Shown: positions 15,710-31,873, counted from the first letter of the stretch. The stretch is DNA of 64,000 bases from Piromyces finnis (GCA_002104945.1 MCFH01000018.1:1-64000), one strand, 5' to 3'. The notes: generated by a model not told the origin, from the letters alone. Translations and numbers: made by a program.

Positions 15710-16879
15710 TTTTTTTAAATCACACTATACTATTTTTGAATATTATTCGTATTTATTATTATGGCATCAATATTTTCAATAATATTTAAAAAGGATTTTG
15801 ATTATGGAAATAAAGTTTTTTTTTTTTTAATTTTTAAAATTGATTTATATTATAATTTATCATATATATAATATTATTTTTAGATTTTAATTAATATATA
15901 AAGAAAAAAAAATATATATTAGTAAAAAAATATATATATATAAAAATTAATATATATATAATGAAATTTCAAAATTTTAATTTTATAACATTTCATTTTG
16001 ATTTCATTTGAAATTTGTTATACATTATGAAAATATTTATATAGATATTATCGATTTAATATTCTCCATAGATTTTTTTTTTTTTTTTTTTTTTTTTTAT
16101 TTAGTTCTCTGAATTGGCAATGTATTGATTTACACATATATTAAAGCTATGATTATTTTGTTTTAATCATAATGGGATTCTGAATGTAAAATTATTCAAA
16201 TTTATTTTTTTATGCAATTCTTACATTTATTCATACTTATTTTGCTTTTAAACATAATATATTTGTCATTTATTTATTTTCATAAAGATGGTTTTAGGAA
16301 GTATCTCTTTATTTCTGTTATTTTGATAAAAGATATTTTAATTTTTTTTTTTTTAAATAAAACTTTTGATAATTTTTTGAGTAATAAAACTTTTCTTTAG
16401 TTTTTTTTTTTATTTTTTATTATTTTAATTATTTCAAAATCCTAATATATATTTATATGAAAAAATAATATAAAACAAATCATCTTTATTTTTGACAATA
16501 TTAATTGCATACATTGTAAAGAATATCTTTCAAAATAAATGAAGGAATAGTTCTCAACAATAATTAAAATATAATTTTATTATTATACTTTGAAAAAGAA
16601 GAAATTATTATAATAATTTTATTTTATTCTAATTTTTTAAAAAAACGATTGGTTAGAAGAAACCATAAAAAAAATTTTTTTTTTTATAAATTTATCAACA
16701 AATTTTTATGATTTAATATTTGTTTATTAATATTTTTATTTTGCAAAGTTATAAAATGTTTAATGATTAAATAATGAAATAAATATGTTAATAATGTAAT
16801 TTTCTATTATTACTATTTTTTATTTATATATTTCCCGTTATTATTTTCATTCATTAATTCATTCTTTTTTTTCTTTCTT
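15710..16879. other. intergenic region between SPOUT1 and CARNMT1 genes
   Basis: A+T-rich spacer with a T run at 16074-16099 and TA-dinucleotide stretches around 15880-15960. A 62-residue plus-strand frame (16212-16400) looks compositional (Phe/Leu/Ile) and has no supporting motif. Nothing else is seen. Confidence 0.5.
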
Positions 16880-17475
16880 TCAATTTTTTACTGCAACAAA
16901 GAAGGAACAATTATATTTATATTTGAGCATTGAATGTTGATTACAAGAATATGTAGTTTCAATACGCTTAGTTTCCTAATATATAATAAAATTTTTTCAA
17001 ATATATATAAACACACTTAATAATCATTACATTATTTTGTAGAATTATTATTTTTTTTATTGTTATTATATTTTACCTTTATTGTAAAACCAAATTTTTT
17101 AACTGCTTCAAGGAATTCTTCTAAACTTAATTCGAAAGAAGGTTCAGAGAATAAGTCTTCAAAATGATAAAGTAATGGACCTTATTGAAACAATTATAAA
17201 TATGCTTATCATTAATCAATTTACTTTATAATATTTTTTATATTTTTTGTTTAATTACCTAAATTAATCCAAACAGCATTTGGTTTTAAAATATGTGATA
17301 TAACTTCTATATATTCTAAAATATTTTTAGCTGTGTCCATAAAGAAACATGTTACAATACCATCAAAATAATCTGTTACATACATAGTGATAAATATCAA
17401 TAAATAAATATTAATTATCATGGTTTAAAATAGAAAAAAAAAAAAGGATATATAGATTTCTTTCTTTTCTTTCTT

Positions 17476-17509
<34 letters not shown>

Positions 17510-19097
17510 CAAACTTGCCTTTATAATGTTCTGCATTGTAAACTTCTACGAAATCACCGGCAACCATGCTAAAGTTGGTATTTGATGGTATATTTCCAGG
17601 TAATACATCAGGGATATCAACAGGTGCTGTTTGATATTCTGCTTTTTCAGTATTTGAGAAGGAATGAATCCATGGATATATACGGAATTGATATGGTTCA
17701 GTCATACTATGAATATAATAATGTGATTTTTTAGTATATTTAATTAAATTTATATTTATGAATTAAATAAATATATTAAATAAATATACCAGTTAAGGAT
17801 AAAATTGGATCCTAAAAGCTATTATTAAAATACATTATAATTGAGTGTATTGAATATTAATACATTGGTAGTAGATAAAATCTTTTTTTTTTTTTTTTAA
17901 TTTATATATGTAATATTATTATATTATTATGAAAAAGATTATTTTACCATATAGAACGAGAATTCATTTCCTTGAGTTGAAAAACCTAACTTTGTTATAT
18001 CATAAGCTAAACGACCCAAACCTGCACCTGGAACTAAAATATTTAGTTCACCTCTAATATATATTATTTATTCATACATTGATAAATAGAAAACATTAAT
18101 ATTTTAATTTGTAGATTATACTATAATTGTTTATATTTCCTTTTTATAAAATAATATATATATATTTACTTACCTATCTTCTTCTGGTATATCCTTATAA
18201 TATTCTAAAAGAGCATTTATTATTGGGGTATATGTTTGTTCTCTTTCTAATTTACCCTTTTAATAAGTTTAAAATTATTGTTTTTAAAGATTGAAATATC
18301 ATTTAAAATTAAAAATATATTCATTATTGAAATTTATAATAATTAATGATGTAATTTAATAATATCATGTTTATTTATATTACTTCATCACTCCAGTCTC
18401 TGACAAATTGTTTTAATGTACTCTTAACTTTATCAACTTCTAAAATTTTAACAGATCTTCCTTGGAAAAATTTATTTGGATCGGACTTTTTTCATTTGTA
18501 ATATATTTTTATTTTAAAAAGTATTGTAATAGATAGATATAATGGTAAAATATTCATAGTATTAATATTAAAATATATTATTTTAAATTTCTTTAAAATT
18601 TATATTAAATTTAATATCCCTGTCTTATCTATTAAATGTTATTATAGTATAAACAGGAAAATTATTCGAGCATTCAAAGTGATATTGTATATTTATATAT
18701 ATATATAAAATTAAATTAATTTAATGTATTAAGAGTATATTACATCATATGGAACGTAATCTTGAATCATTAATTTTATAAAGTTGTAATTTACTTTAAT
18801 TAATTCATCAACTGTATTTAATTTTTTTAAAATATCAGGGAAAAGTAATTTATGATGTTCAGGCATTTTTCTGTAGTCGCATTTCTTTTTATTATTCATA
18901 TTAAGGGCATAAACTTCATAGTGAAGAAAGGTGTTTAATACATCACGAAGATGTTTTTCTTCTTCAATTCTATCATTTTCTTTAATTTCATCAACATCAT
19001 TTGAAAAAATACCATTTTTTAAATAAATAACGTCTTCCTCTTCCTGAACACTTTCATAACTTCCTTTTTTTTGATTTCTTAAATTTTCTAAACTCAT
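16880..19097 (-). CDS. CARNMT1: carnosine/histidyl N-methyltransferase family (N2227 / CARNMT1), 9 exons
   Basis: Exons 18744-19097, 18384-18485, 18174-18256, 17948-18053, 17790-17818, 17519-17706, 17259-17372, 17077-17180 and 16880-16975 join in phase to 391 residues (human CARNMT1 is ~409). Key blocks: [14 protein letters not shown] (SAM-binding glycine loop, ~185-198), [17 protein letters not shown] spanning exons 4-5, [36 protein letters not shown] (catalytic-face FF(I/M)DTA motif) and GPLLYHF. Family knowledge: these Rossmann-fold enzymes move a methyl group from SAM to the imidazole N-pi of histidine in carnosine or in protein/peptide substrates. Fungi generally lack carnosine, so a protein or other His substrate is more likely here. 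Exon 5 is only 29 bases. Intron 6 begins GCAAGT, a GC-AG intron. Confidence 0.94.
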
Positions 19098-19867
19098 TAT
19101 AAATATTTAGATGATTGAATTTTGGGAACTTTTTATGAATCTGAATATTTGAAATATGTATTATTAAAATTGACAAATATATTACTTTTATATATATATA
19201 AATATAAAAAGATAAACTATTTTTAAGTTATAACAATAAAACTATATTTTTATATTTCTTTTCAAGATGTAAAAGAAAAAAAAAAAATACTATAATTATA
19301 ACTCAATTATATTTCAATTGTGTGACAATTGAAAAATCATAGAAATGCTTATATAAGAAATAATTATATAAATTATATGTAAGAATTTATTGTGGCTTAT
19401 AATATGAACGTAATAAAATAAAATACATAATTACTATTCAGCTACCACTAAATATCATTATAACAAAATATTTTTTTATAATTTTAAAATAATATGATAT
19501 TAAAAAATATAAATATACAATGACCATCATTATTATATAATACTACTTTTATAAATATTTATAAAGATTAAACAAATGTAATACTACAATTGACATTTTA
19601 GTAAAATTATTAAAATATATATTTTAAATAACTAAATATAAGAATAAATAAATAAAAGAACATTTATTTGATAATTCTTTTGCTTATTTTATTAAAATAT
19701 TTTTTTTTTTTAGAAAATACTTCTTTGATAGTTTAAAAAAATTGATTATGTAAAAAATACATAAGAAAACAAATAAAAACTACTTTTTTTTCATAACTTT
19801 TTTTATATTTTTATATTATTTGCTTATTTTAAAATAAAAAAAGTTTTTAATGAAATAGTTATATCAT
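19098..19867. other. intergenic region
   Basis: About 770 bases of A+T-rich sequence between the small secreted-protein gene and CARNMT1. It contains a short inverted pair around 19303-19336 (TTATATTTCAATTGTG...CAATTGAAA) but no coding sequence or recognisable element. Confidence 0.5.
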
Positions 19868-20770
19868 TTAAAATAATAAGTAAAGAGAAGCCATTACAGA
19901 AACGGCTAAGGCTAAAATAGAAGCACTGAAGGTAGTAGAAGCACCACTTTTAACAACATTAGAAACATCAGCACAATCCATGTTCATTTCAGTTAAACTG
20001 TCATTTTCAATGTTCCAAATAAGACCATAATTACTTTTTTTGAATTCTTTTGGAGCATTAGTAGCACCTAAATTTCTTTTTATTTTTATATTAAAATATT
20101 AGTATTTCTTTTGATATACATATTTTTTAATTTAATCTTATTCACCAATTTAAATTTAATTGTACTTACTGGGCAAGTTTTGAAGCCTTTTCCTTATCAG
20201 TCCATACAAAAATAGCATCAGTTATTTGATTACTACATAAAAAATTATTTTATTTAAATGTTAATTTTTTTTTTTCTAATTTTTATTATATTATTTATTT
20301 TATAGAAAAAAAAAAATACTTACTTAACAAGAGTGTCTTTTATTGTAGCTAAGGCAGTATCATCACCAGAAAGAGCTTCAGTTCCAACACCAATTTTAGC
20401 AGCAATCTTTTATTTTTTTAATATTTATATTATTATTATTTATTTATAAATTTTTTATTTTGCAATTATCATTTTATTATATACATACAGCTTCAGCAGT
20501 GAATTTTCTAGAGTTAACCTTGACATTACCATTTTTGTCTACACCATCACTTTTATAGAAGATAGTTTGTGGTTTGTTAACTTTATTACCAATTAAACCT
20601 ACAAAACAATCAACTCTCTTTTGACCATCAGAATCAAGATGTCCTTCAGCACCTTCATCTGATTTACTTCCGTAGTTTTCAAAGGTTTTAATAATATAAT
20701 AGTTTGCAGAAACATGACTAATAGTCATGAAACAAACAGCCATAACAAATAAGAAATTTAAAGTCTTCAT
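19868..20770 (-). CDS. small secreted protein with C-terminal hydrophobic anchor signal, 4 exons
   Basis: Exons 20489-20770, 20324-20406, 20170-20232 and 19868-20075 join in phase to 211 residues; the donors in exons 2 and 3 are perfect GTAAGT. Residues 1-22 (MKTLNFLFVMAVCFMTISHV...) are a signal peptide. The mature domain is Gly/Asp/Lys-rich, with few cysteines (about residue 55 and again near 175) that could pair. The C-terminus is a small-residue patch (SGASTTFSAS) followed by a hydrophobic tail ending LYLLF, the arrangement of a GPI-attachment signal. A segment around residues 95-145 alternates short Ala/Asp/Thr-rich helices (GDDTALATIKDTL, DAIFVWTDKEKASKL). I do not recognise a family. 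Location is predicted as cell surface or wall; function is unknown. Confidence 0.8.
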
Positions 20771-22207
20771 ATTGTATTTTTATTTTTTTTTTTTTTTAGA
20801 AATATGAATTAAAAAAAAAAAGAGAAATTTTTTACAGTATAAATAGAAAAAAAAAATTTTTTTTTTCAGAATCGCCATTTTTATTTATTATTATAATTAT
20901 TATATAAATTATATGGTAAAATTTTTAAATATTAAATTAAATTTTAATTTAATTAAATTAAATGAATTACCAAGTTTTTCTTACTTATAAATTTATGGAT
21001 AATTATAAAATATGCAAATAATGTGATGCTAATTAATGATACAGTTAATGGCCAGTATACGATGTAAGAATGAATATGAATTATTAACTCTAAAATGTTA
21101 ATTGCATTCCAAATCTGAGAAAAAATGAACTTTTTTAATTAGAATTAAATATATAAAAAAGAAACATATGATTTTAAAACGTGTTAAATATGAATTCTAA
21201 TTATAAATATAAACTTAATAAATACTTTTTATTTAACAAATCAAAATTAAAGTTAGCTTAAAAATAAAGTAAATCTTCTTTCTTTATTAATGGAATAAAA
21301 AGTTTAATGTTATATTATTTATAAAAAATATTAAATAGTGTAATAAATTAATATAAAATGACATTTGCTTAGTTATTAAAAAAAAGATGAATAAGAAAGT
21401 AGTTATATGCATATTAACTATTTCAAATTTGACAGATGTTGTAATTTTACACAGTAATTCTATTACAATACTTGTATATATATCTTTTTTTTTTTTGAAA
21501 AAATTTTTTATTTTGAGATAATTGTTTAATATCATTATTATCATTATTATAACTACAACTATGTAAATTATGGAATTTAAATATTATTAATTAAAAGCTA
21601 GTTATATACACATCCTTTATTTTTTTTTTCTATTCCTCTTCTTTTTGTCTTATTATAAAATAACATTAATAGCCTTATATATCATAATATAAGATAAAAT
21701 AATATTAATTATTTTTTTAAATATACATTGCTTTAATTATTTATTACTTTATTATATTTTTTAATAATTATAACTGTTTCTTTTACCCATTTCTTTTATT
21801 GATATTAATAATTAAAATTGAAAATTGTTTTTTTCTCTTTAATAAATGTTATATATAAAAGGCTTGTAATGTATAATTACAAAGAAAAATACAATTTTGA
21901 TTATTAATAAATAATAAATAAATAAATAAATAAATAAATATAATATTAAAAATTTAATAATAAATTAAAAAAGGGTTGAAAAAAAAAAAGATGATGCCAT
22001 AATTAATGAAATTATTATGATAAATTGAGTTTAAAAAGAAATCCATTTCTTATAGTAATAGAAAAAGAAAAATATGAAAAAAGTATATAAATAAAGAAAT
22101 TATTTACTTTTTATATATCTTTTTCGGAAAGTTTTTATTTAAAGGTTTATACATTCATTGTATATAATTATAACTGTATTTTTTATTTTGTCCAACTGTT
22201 TAATCAA
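20771..22207. other. intergenic region between divergent genes, with an exon-like patch
   Basis: It separates the minus-strand secreted-protein gene (start 20770) from the plus-strand Sel1 gene (start 22208). It is A+T-rich, with an AAAT tetranucleotide run at about 21908-21938. The minus-strand patch 20953-21114 looks like an exon and is listed separately. An 85-residue minus-strand frame at 21287-21544 is Ile/Phe/Lys-rich and not convincing. Confidence 0.5.
20953..21114 (-). pseudogene. orphan exon-like segment, possible membrane-protein relic
   Basis: On the minus strand a strong acceptor (TTTTTTCTCAG) precedes 53 open codons ending in TAA at 20953. The peptide starts IWNAINILELIIHIHSYIVY and continues into a long hydrophobic helix (WPLTVSLISITLFAYFIIIH) with a basic end. 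A GTAAG donor lies inside it, so it could instead be an internal exon. Base composition here is clearly less A+T-extreme than its surroundings. I could not find companion exons upstream, so it is either the last exon of a poorly visible gene or the remains of a decayed one. Family unrecognised. Confidence 0.3.
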
Positions 22208-25136
<2,929 letters not shown>

Positions 25137-25662
25137 TAAAATTATAAATATATTTTATTATTATTATTTTTTTATATCTTTAGTTAAAATTTATATATAA
25201 ATCATAAATAATATATATTTTATAATATATTAATTATTTCCTATTTTCTATTTTTTATTTTATGTTTTTTTTGCATTTTATCTATATAAGTAAAAAATTT
25301 AAAAAAAAAATAAATATATAGATATTTTCTATTTTAAATTAAAAAAAAAAATTCAAATTTTAATATTAATAAAAAACAATTTTTAATAAAATTTCATTTA
25401 ATAAATTAAAAATTTTTAATTAAATTTTTATCAAGAAATAAAAAATATTATTAGTGTTTTAATTACCTAATATTTAATAATTTTTAAAATTAAAAAAAAA
25501 AAAATTTTTTTGTCTATCTTATTATCAAATATTGAATTATTCAATTATATCCATTCATTAATAAAATACATTTTAATGAATTTAAAGTATTACTATAGAA
25601 TTGATATTACTTTAATATTATTTATATTTTGAAATAAAATTCACATAATAATATAACAATAA
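25137..25662. other. intergenic spacer between Sel1 and CEP104 genes
   Basis: About 525 bases of A+T-only-like sequence carrying the 3' end of the Sel1 gene and the promoter of the CEP104 gene, both on the plus strand. No specific element can be recognised. Confidence 0.5.
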
Positions 25663-28600
25663 ATGAAAAAAATAAGTAAGAAATTATTTAATTACAATTT
25701 TTCAAAAAAAAAACAAAATAACCAAGATAATGGAAAAGAAATTGAAGTAGATAATTTTGAAAAAGCTCAAGATACAGAACAAAATACAGATATCAATGAA
25801 AAAGATAATACAGAACCAAATAATATTACTCAAACTAGTCAAAATAGTATCTCCTTAAGGAATCATGAACAAAATTTAGAATTTGGAATTATTCAATGTT
25901 CAAGCAATTATGGTGAATTTTCTCCTTTTGAACTTTGTGCTAATGATATTGATAAAAATTACAAGTCATGGATATCATCAAAGTATTTTAATATTTTAAT
26001 TTCAAAATTATTTATATTTGCTGTTTATTTTTTCTATACTTTATTTATGGAAATCTTATTAAAATTTTTGAAAATAATAATTTAATATTATATTTTTTTT
26101 TATATTTCTTTTATTAATTGAAATATGTAAAATTCAATATAGAAATTGTCAATATCCTCAATATGTTACTTTAAAATTAATTAACGGTATTAGTTATATC
26201 AATAAACTACAAATTCTATTTCATCAGCTTTTTATACCCTCAAAAGTTGAGTTATTTTTAGGAAATCATGTAAAAATGCCAAATATTGAAAATAATATAA
26301 GACATACAGATTATGAAAAATTAATAAAAACGTATGTAGCTGTTGAGTTTGAAAAAATAGGGTAATACTAAATTGAAAATTAAGGCAATAATAACATAAA
26401 TATATAATAAATTATTATTTCCTTTTAAGGAAAAATAAATAATCATTAGGCATAAAATTAATTTTTGTTTTCATATAGTTATTTTACTTTATATAATAAT
26501 CAAGAGATCAATAATACAGCAAGAGAATTGAAGTCAATAAAAATTAATAGAAAAGCCCAGTATATAAAATTAGTTATCTATAAATATTATGAAAATGACG
26601 CAAATATAAATAACCAAGTGAGTGAAGATAAACTTTTATAGATGTTTATTTATAGATTAATAATATATATTTTATTTATAAATTTAATATGAAAATTTTA
26701 GGTTGGTATAGTATCAGTGCAGGTTAATGGTACTCCTTTACCAAATGAACAAGATGAACTTAATCAAAGTGAAATAAATAACGTTATAACCAATCCAAAC
26801 CAAAATAATTACAAAAATGTTAAAACAAATAATTCCGTTAAAAAAATTAAAAAATCTGAAAATATTACAGAAAAACAGAGTTATATACATTCAAACGAAG
26901 TACCTACAGATAGTTATGTATCGGATAATAACAGTAATGAAGAAATAGATTCAATAAATGAAAGTTTCATTGGAAATATAAAATCAAGTAATAAAATAGC
27001 AAAAGATGAAATAGAAGGTTTATCAAGTAAAAATAATAATAATAATAATGATAATAATAATGATATTAATAATAATAATAACAATAATAAAAACAATGAC
27101 GATAACAATAAGGATAGTAGTAATAGAAATGGCCGTTCTATGAGAAAAAATATTAAGCCTAATAATTTAACAATGATTACTAACAGTAAAAATGAAGATA
27201 AAAATTTACAAGATAAAAAATTAAATATCGATAATCATCTAATTCAAAAAAGTAATATAATGCAGGATGTGTCGGATGTAATAGAAGAATATAATAAGAA
27301 CGATGATGAGGATACTTCAAGTAGTGTTATGAGTTTCAGTTTATCAAGCATAAGTAATATGAAAAAGAATGTATCAGTAAAAGGAAAAATAAATAATAAA
27401 CCAACAATAATTAATGACGAGGATGATATTAAAAGTAGTAAAGATATTAATAATAATAAGATTGACAGTAATTCCAGTAACAATGATAATCTTAGTAACA
27501 TTATCAATTCAAATAACATAAGTTATAATAAAAATGATACCAATAATAAAAAAGTTAAAAGTAGAAATATATATGATGAATTTAATAATGAGCTAAATCA
27601 AATTATTAATAGTTCCTCATTGGAGTCATTTCAAAATGAAACTCTAGAAAAAAGTAATGAAAATATAATGGTAAAGAAAAATAAAATTAATGAACAAGGA
27701 GAAGAATTAATAGCAAACGAAGGAAATATAACAAATAAAGATAGTACATCTAATACTAAAAATATGATAAGAAAGGATAAACAAAAAGGTACTGAACTTC
27801 GAAAATATATTAATGCTTTAGAAGTGGCTAAAATAAAAGCAATAAAAAGTAAGTATCATCAGTTATTTTTTACAATGAAATAATAAGTATTTTATCATTG
27901 TTATATTATTTAATAATTAATAATTTTTATAATATATTTAATTGTACAAATATAAAGACAGAAAAAATGAATTTGCAAAGATTATAAATACATTATTAAT
28001 CATTTTTAATGAGGTATACTTTTTTTTTTTTTTTAAATTTATAATAATTTTTAAAGACTAATTTAAATAAATAATATAATTATATATTAATGGGAAAAGT
28101 CTCAAAATAAAATTAATAAAATGCATGAGTTAAAAGTACAAGCAATTGAAGACAATAATATAGATGAATCAGAGAATATCAAAGTATTTAAATTATAATT
28201 AATTAAGAAGATATAACAATAATAATAAAAAATTTAAATATTTAATAATTTTTATATTTAAAATTTTTATTTTTAGGCGAATATTGATTATATTAAAGAT
28301 ATTGCAATTAATAACTTGAAAAAAAACAGGGAGTTAATAGTGGAACAACGTCCAAATAGTCAAGAAATATATATTTATGAAAATAAGACATTTGAAAGCT
28401 ATGAATTAGAAGAAGATAAAAATGATAGATCATATAATGTAAATAGTAGCAATTATCGATCTTCCAATTGGAATATTGAAGATAAACAAAATGATAAATT
28501 AAAAAGTAGTACTAGTAGTAGGAAAGGAAGTTATCATGACTTAATGTCAAAAGGAAAAAATACATTTATAGAAAATGAATATAACAATAATAATAGCAGT

Positions 28601-31240
28601 ATTAGTAATCATGAATCAAATTCATTAGATGATACTAATTATAAAAGAAATTCTCTAATATTTCATGAATCCATGAATGAGAACAATAATGATCAAAATT
28701 TAAAAGATAAAGAAGAAAATAGTGAATATATTGATAAAAATGATATGCCGGATGAAAAAAAACTAGAACCATTAAATAAAAATATTATTCGTGATTATGA
28801 ATTGCCTATAACGATTTTTAGTGAATTTGTTATACGATCATTATTTAGTTTAAGATTTCAATATAAGGAATGGGCTTTAAACCATATACTTTTTCAATTA
28901 AAAATTATTCACAATAGTTGGAATAATGCATCAATAAAGAAAAATAATCCCGAGGCAACAAAAGCTACTCAAGAAGAGTATGTTTCAGCTTCTATTCAAG
29001 TAATAAAATATAGTATATTAGATACTAGAGAAAAAATTATATCTGTATCCTTGGACCTTTTATTATTAATAACATGTAGGTTAAGTTTATATTATTATAT
29101 TAATTGTATTATATAATGTAGCAAATTAGTAAAGTTGTTAATTTTTTCATTATAGCTATTGTTAAAAATCTTGAACTGTTTTCACTTTTATTTAACGAAA
29201 TGGACTTTTTAACATCACAAATATTTATAAAATCTGCTGATATTAATAAAAGAATTAAAGAAGTATTTTTTTCCTTTTATTATTAATATATTCTATTTTT
29301 TAAGAAATTCTTTAAGTATATTTTTTAATTATAAAATTTAAATATATAAAATTTTATATTATTTAATTAATTTAAAAAAAAAGAGTGCACTTAATACGTT
29401 TATGAAAATGGCGTTTTTTTTCCATTCCAAACCGTATTCAATATTGCCATATATTTTTAGACCTTTTAATACTTCCATAAAAACATCAAATAAAAACGAA
29501 TTAAAAATAATTAATAATGATTCATTACCTTTAATCCCTTGGAGGTATGCTGAATCTAGATTACAATTATTGTTAGATGTTATAAAGAAGTATGGCGTTT
29601 CGTCAATAAATGATGAAAAAAGAAACACAAGTAGTGATGATTTTAACGGATTAACATTTGATGTATAGTATAATTTTTTTTAATTTAAATTAAATGTATA
29701 TATAATAAGTAAAATCTAAATTTACTTTATTATTGTTTTATTAAATATAAATTTCACTTACTTATCAAATAAAGAATGTAATGAAATTTGTTGTTCCATT
29801 TTTTAATCATCAAAATGGCAATGTTAGAAGCATTGCCTCATCACTAGTAGCTGAAATATCTGTAGATATTGGTTCAAATAATGAGGAATTCAATGATTAT
29901 ATTAAAGATCTTAATCCACAAATTTTAAGTATAATTAAAATGAAATCAAATTCTCTTGTATCAGAAAAGAATAACTATATATATGGTATTTATTATTATT
30001 TTAGAAAAATAAATATTTATATATTGAATATATTAATAAATATAATGAGTAAATTATATTATTTATTAAATAATATATTTTAATATTAAAGATATTTATT
30101 TAAAGGAACAAGGAAGAAATGAAAACGTAACAAATGATTTAGATCAAGATAATGATGTTTCCAGTGTATTTAATTATTCATATTATCAAAATACAAAAAA
30201 TAATGAAAGTATTATTAATGCATATGATGATATTACAGAAGACATGAGTAAGATTCATGAAAAAGTTAAAAATAGCGAAATTAATAATGTTAATAGATCA
30301 TATTCAAATAAAATGCAAAATGATCCATCTTCTTATATAGAAACATCTATAACAAACAAAAGTGAACACAATAATGAGGGTAATAAAATATGATGGCATC
30401 AAATTATAAAATAATAAATGAAATGAAATATTAAATATACCTCATTAACTACATTAACTAATCTATCTATATATATAATTAGTATCAGCTATAGAAAATA
30501 GTGAATCATACCTAGAAACTTTAAATAGAAATCAGTAGGTTAAATATATAATTAATAATATTTATATTAAAAATTCTTGTTAATATTTATTATTTTTATA
30601 TGCTTTTATAATAATAATAAAGTATTTGTATATTCTGTGAAGAAAAAAATGAAAAGTTTAATGAAAAAACATTGGATAAGCATTACAGAAAGGAATGTCC
30701 AATGTTAGTGAATTGTTATAGATGTCAATTGGTAATATATATGTTGAAAAATAAAAAAATTATTATTATATATTAAAAAAAATAATTAATTAATTTATAT
30801 AATATATATAATATTATTTTTTATAAGATTGTAGAAACATCGAACTTATCAAATCATCTTTATCATGATTGTGAATTTAAATCTGATTATAGAAAATGCG
30901 ATAAATGTAATCTAGCAATTAGAAAAGATGAGAGAGAAAATCATAATAAGTTTCATATTTCTAATAAACATGAAAGTAAGTATAAAAAACTATCAATTAA
31001 AATATATTAAAAATAATTATAATTAATATATAATTTTCTTAAGAATCATTAGGCGGATTTAAACCTATTTTTTGTCAATTATGTAACGAAATTGTTAATT
31101 CTAAAATAAATATGTATTATAATCAATTGGATAAATTAAGCCAGAATCATAATAATTTAATAATGTTAGAAAATAAATTATGGAAGAAACATATGATAAA
31201 ATGTCGAAATAATGCAAGAAACAAAAATATAAGAAGATAA
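25663..31240 (+). CDS. CEP104: CEP104 homologue (ciliary tip / microtubule plus-end protein), 15 exons
   Basis: Exons 25663-25982, 26143-26361, 26479-26617, 26702-27848, 27958-28013, 28100-28183, 28277-29075, 29156-29262, 29384-29662, 29775-29985, 30092-30379, 30483-30534, 30623-30731, 30828-30975 and 31044-31240 keep phase throughout: 1384 residues. The N-terminal jelly-roll fold is clear: NCQYPQYVTLKLINGISYIN, then FIPSKVELFLG, then RELKSIKINRKAQYIKLVIY and NNQVGIVSVQVNG. A TOG-like helical array is encoded by 28780-30000 (RFQYKEWALNHILFQLK, then NVRSIASSLVAEI). The C-terminus is the CEP104 zinc-finger array: ICIFCEEKNEKF...LDKHY..ECPMLVNCYRCQL, then CDKCNLAIRKDERENH and CQLCNEIVNSK. Family knowledge: CEP104 binds microtubule plus ends, CP110/CEP97, NEK1 and EB proteins at the ciliary tip. 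It is longer than the human protein (~925) because of Asn/Ser-rich linkers. Confidence 0.93.
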
Positions 31241-31873
31241 TTAATATACAAAAAGATATCAAATATATCAGATTATATAAACTAAAATAAATAAGGAAAT
31301 CATAAAAATTTATTAACAGATAATAAACCTAAAAATTACTATAAATATCAGAAATTTTTGATACTATAATAATTATTTGTAAATCAAATTTACTATATAC
31401 CTAAATAAATAATACTAAATATTACTTTTAAATATTTAATTATTTTTATTTAATTTCTACATCTTTTTTTAATAATTTTTTATTTTGTTGCTTTTATTTT
31501 ATTTATTTTATCATATTTATTAAATATAAATATGATAAAAGAGCAAAGTATAATAAATAATATATTTTTTTTTTTTTTTTTTTTTTAACGGCATCAAATA
31601 TTTTAAAACTTTATAATAATATAGGTGGCTGTGTAAAAGATATATTTAAATAAATAATATTTTCTATTGTAAAAAAAATATATAAATATAATAGTGAAAA
31701 TAATAGAAATGAAAACAAACCAATACTAAAAAGTAGAAAAAAAATAATAAAGTATGAGATTTTGTGATATTTATATTTGTACAATGTGAATATTAATAAA
31801 AACACTTAAACTTTATAATTCTTTAAAATATGAACAGTGGTATATTAAAAATAAGAATCAAAGTTTTTTATAA
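31241..31873. other. convergent 3' spacer between CEP104 and CFAP46
   Basis: The 633-base gap between the stop codons of CEP104 (+) and CFAP46 (-) has a T run at 31563-31586 and a short inverted repeat around 31508-31536 (TTATCATATTTAT...ATAAATATGATAAAA) that could form a hairpin in either transcript's 3' region. A 64-residue minus-strand frame (31611-31805) is compositional. Confidence 0.55.
31508..31536. promoter_or_regulatory. inverted repeat / possible 3' hairpin
   Basis: TTTTATCATATTTAT and ATAAATATGATAAAA are perfect reverse complements meeting almost without a loop, giving a ~14-bp stem. It lies midway between two convergent stop codons. A role in 3'-end formation is inference only; A+T-rich DNA yields such stems by chance more often than balanced DNA. 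Confidence 0.35.

Noticed and set aside
21287-21544. 85-codon minus-strand frame near the orphan exon
   Set aside because: The sequence is low complexity with a Lys run from a T homopolymer, and no phase-compatible join to 20953-21114 was found.
30520-30545. In-frame TAG (CAG TAG) read as the end of the CEP104 protein
   Set aside because: Using the GTAGGT donor at 30535 removes the stop and joins in phase to the zinc-finger exon at 30623, which matches the CEP104 C-terminus.
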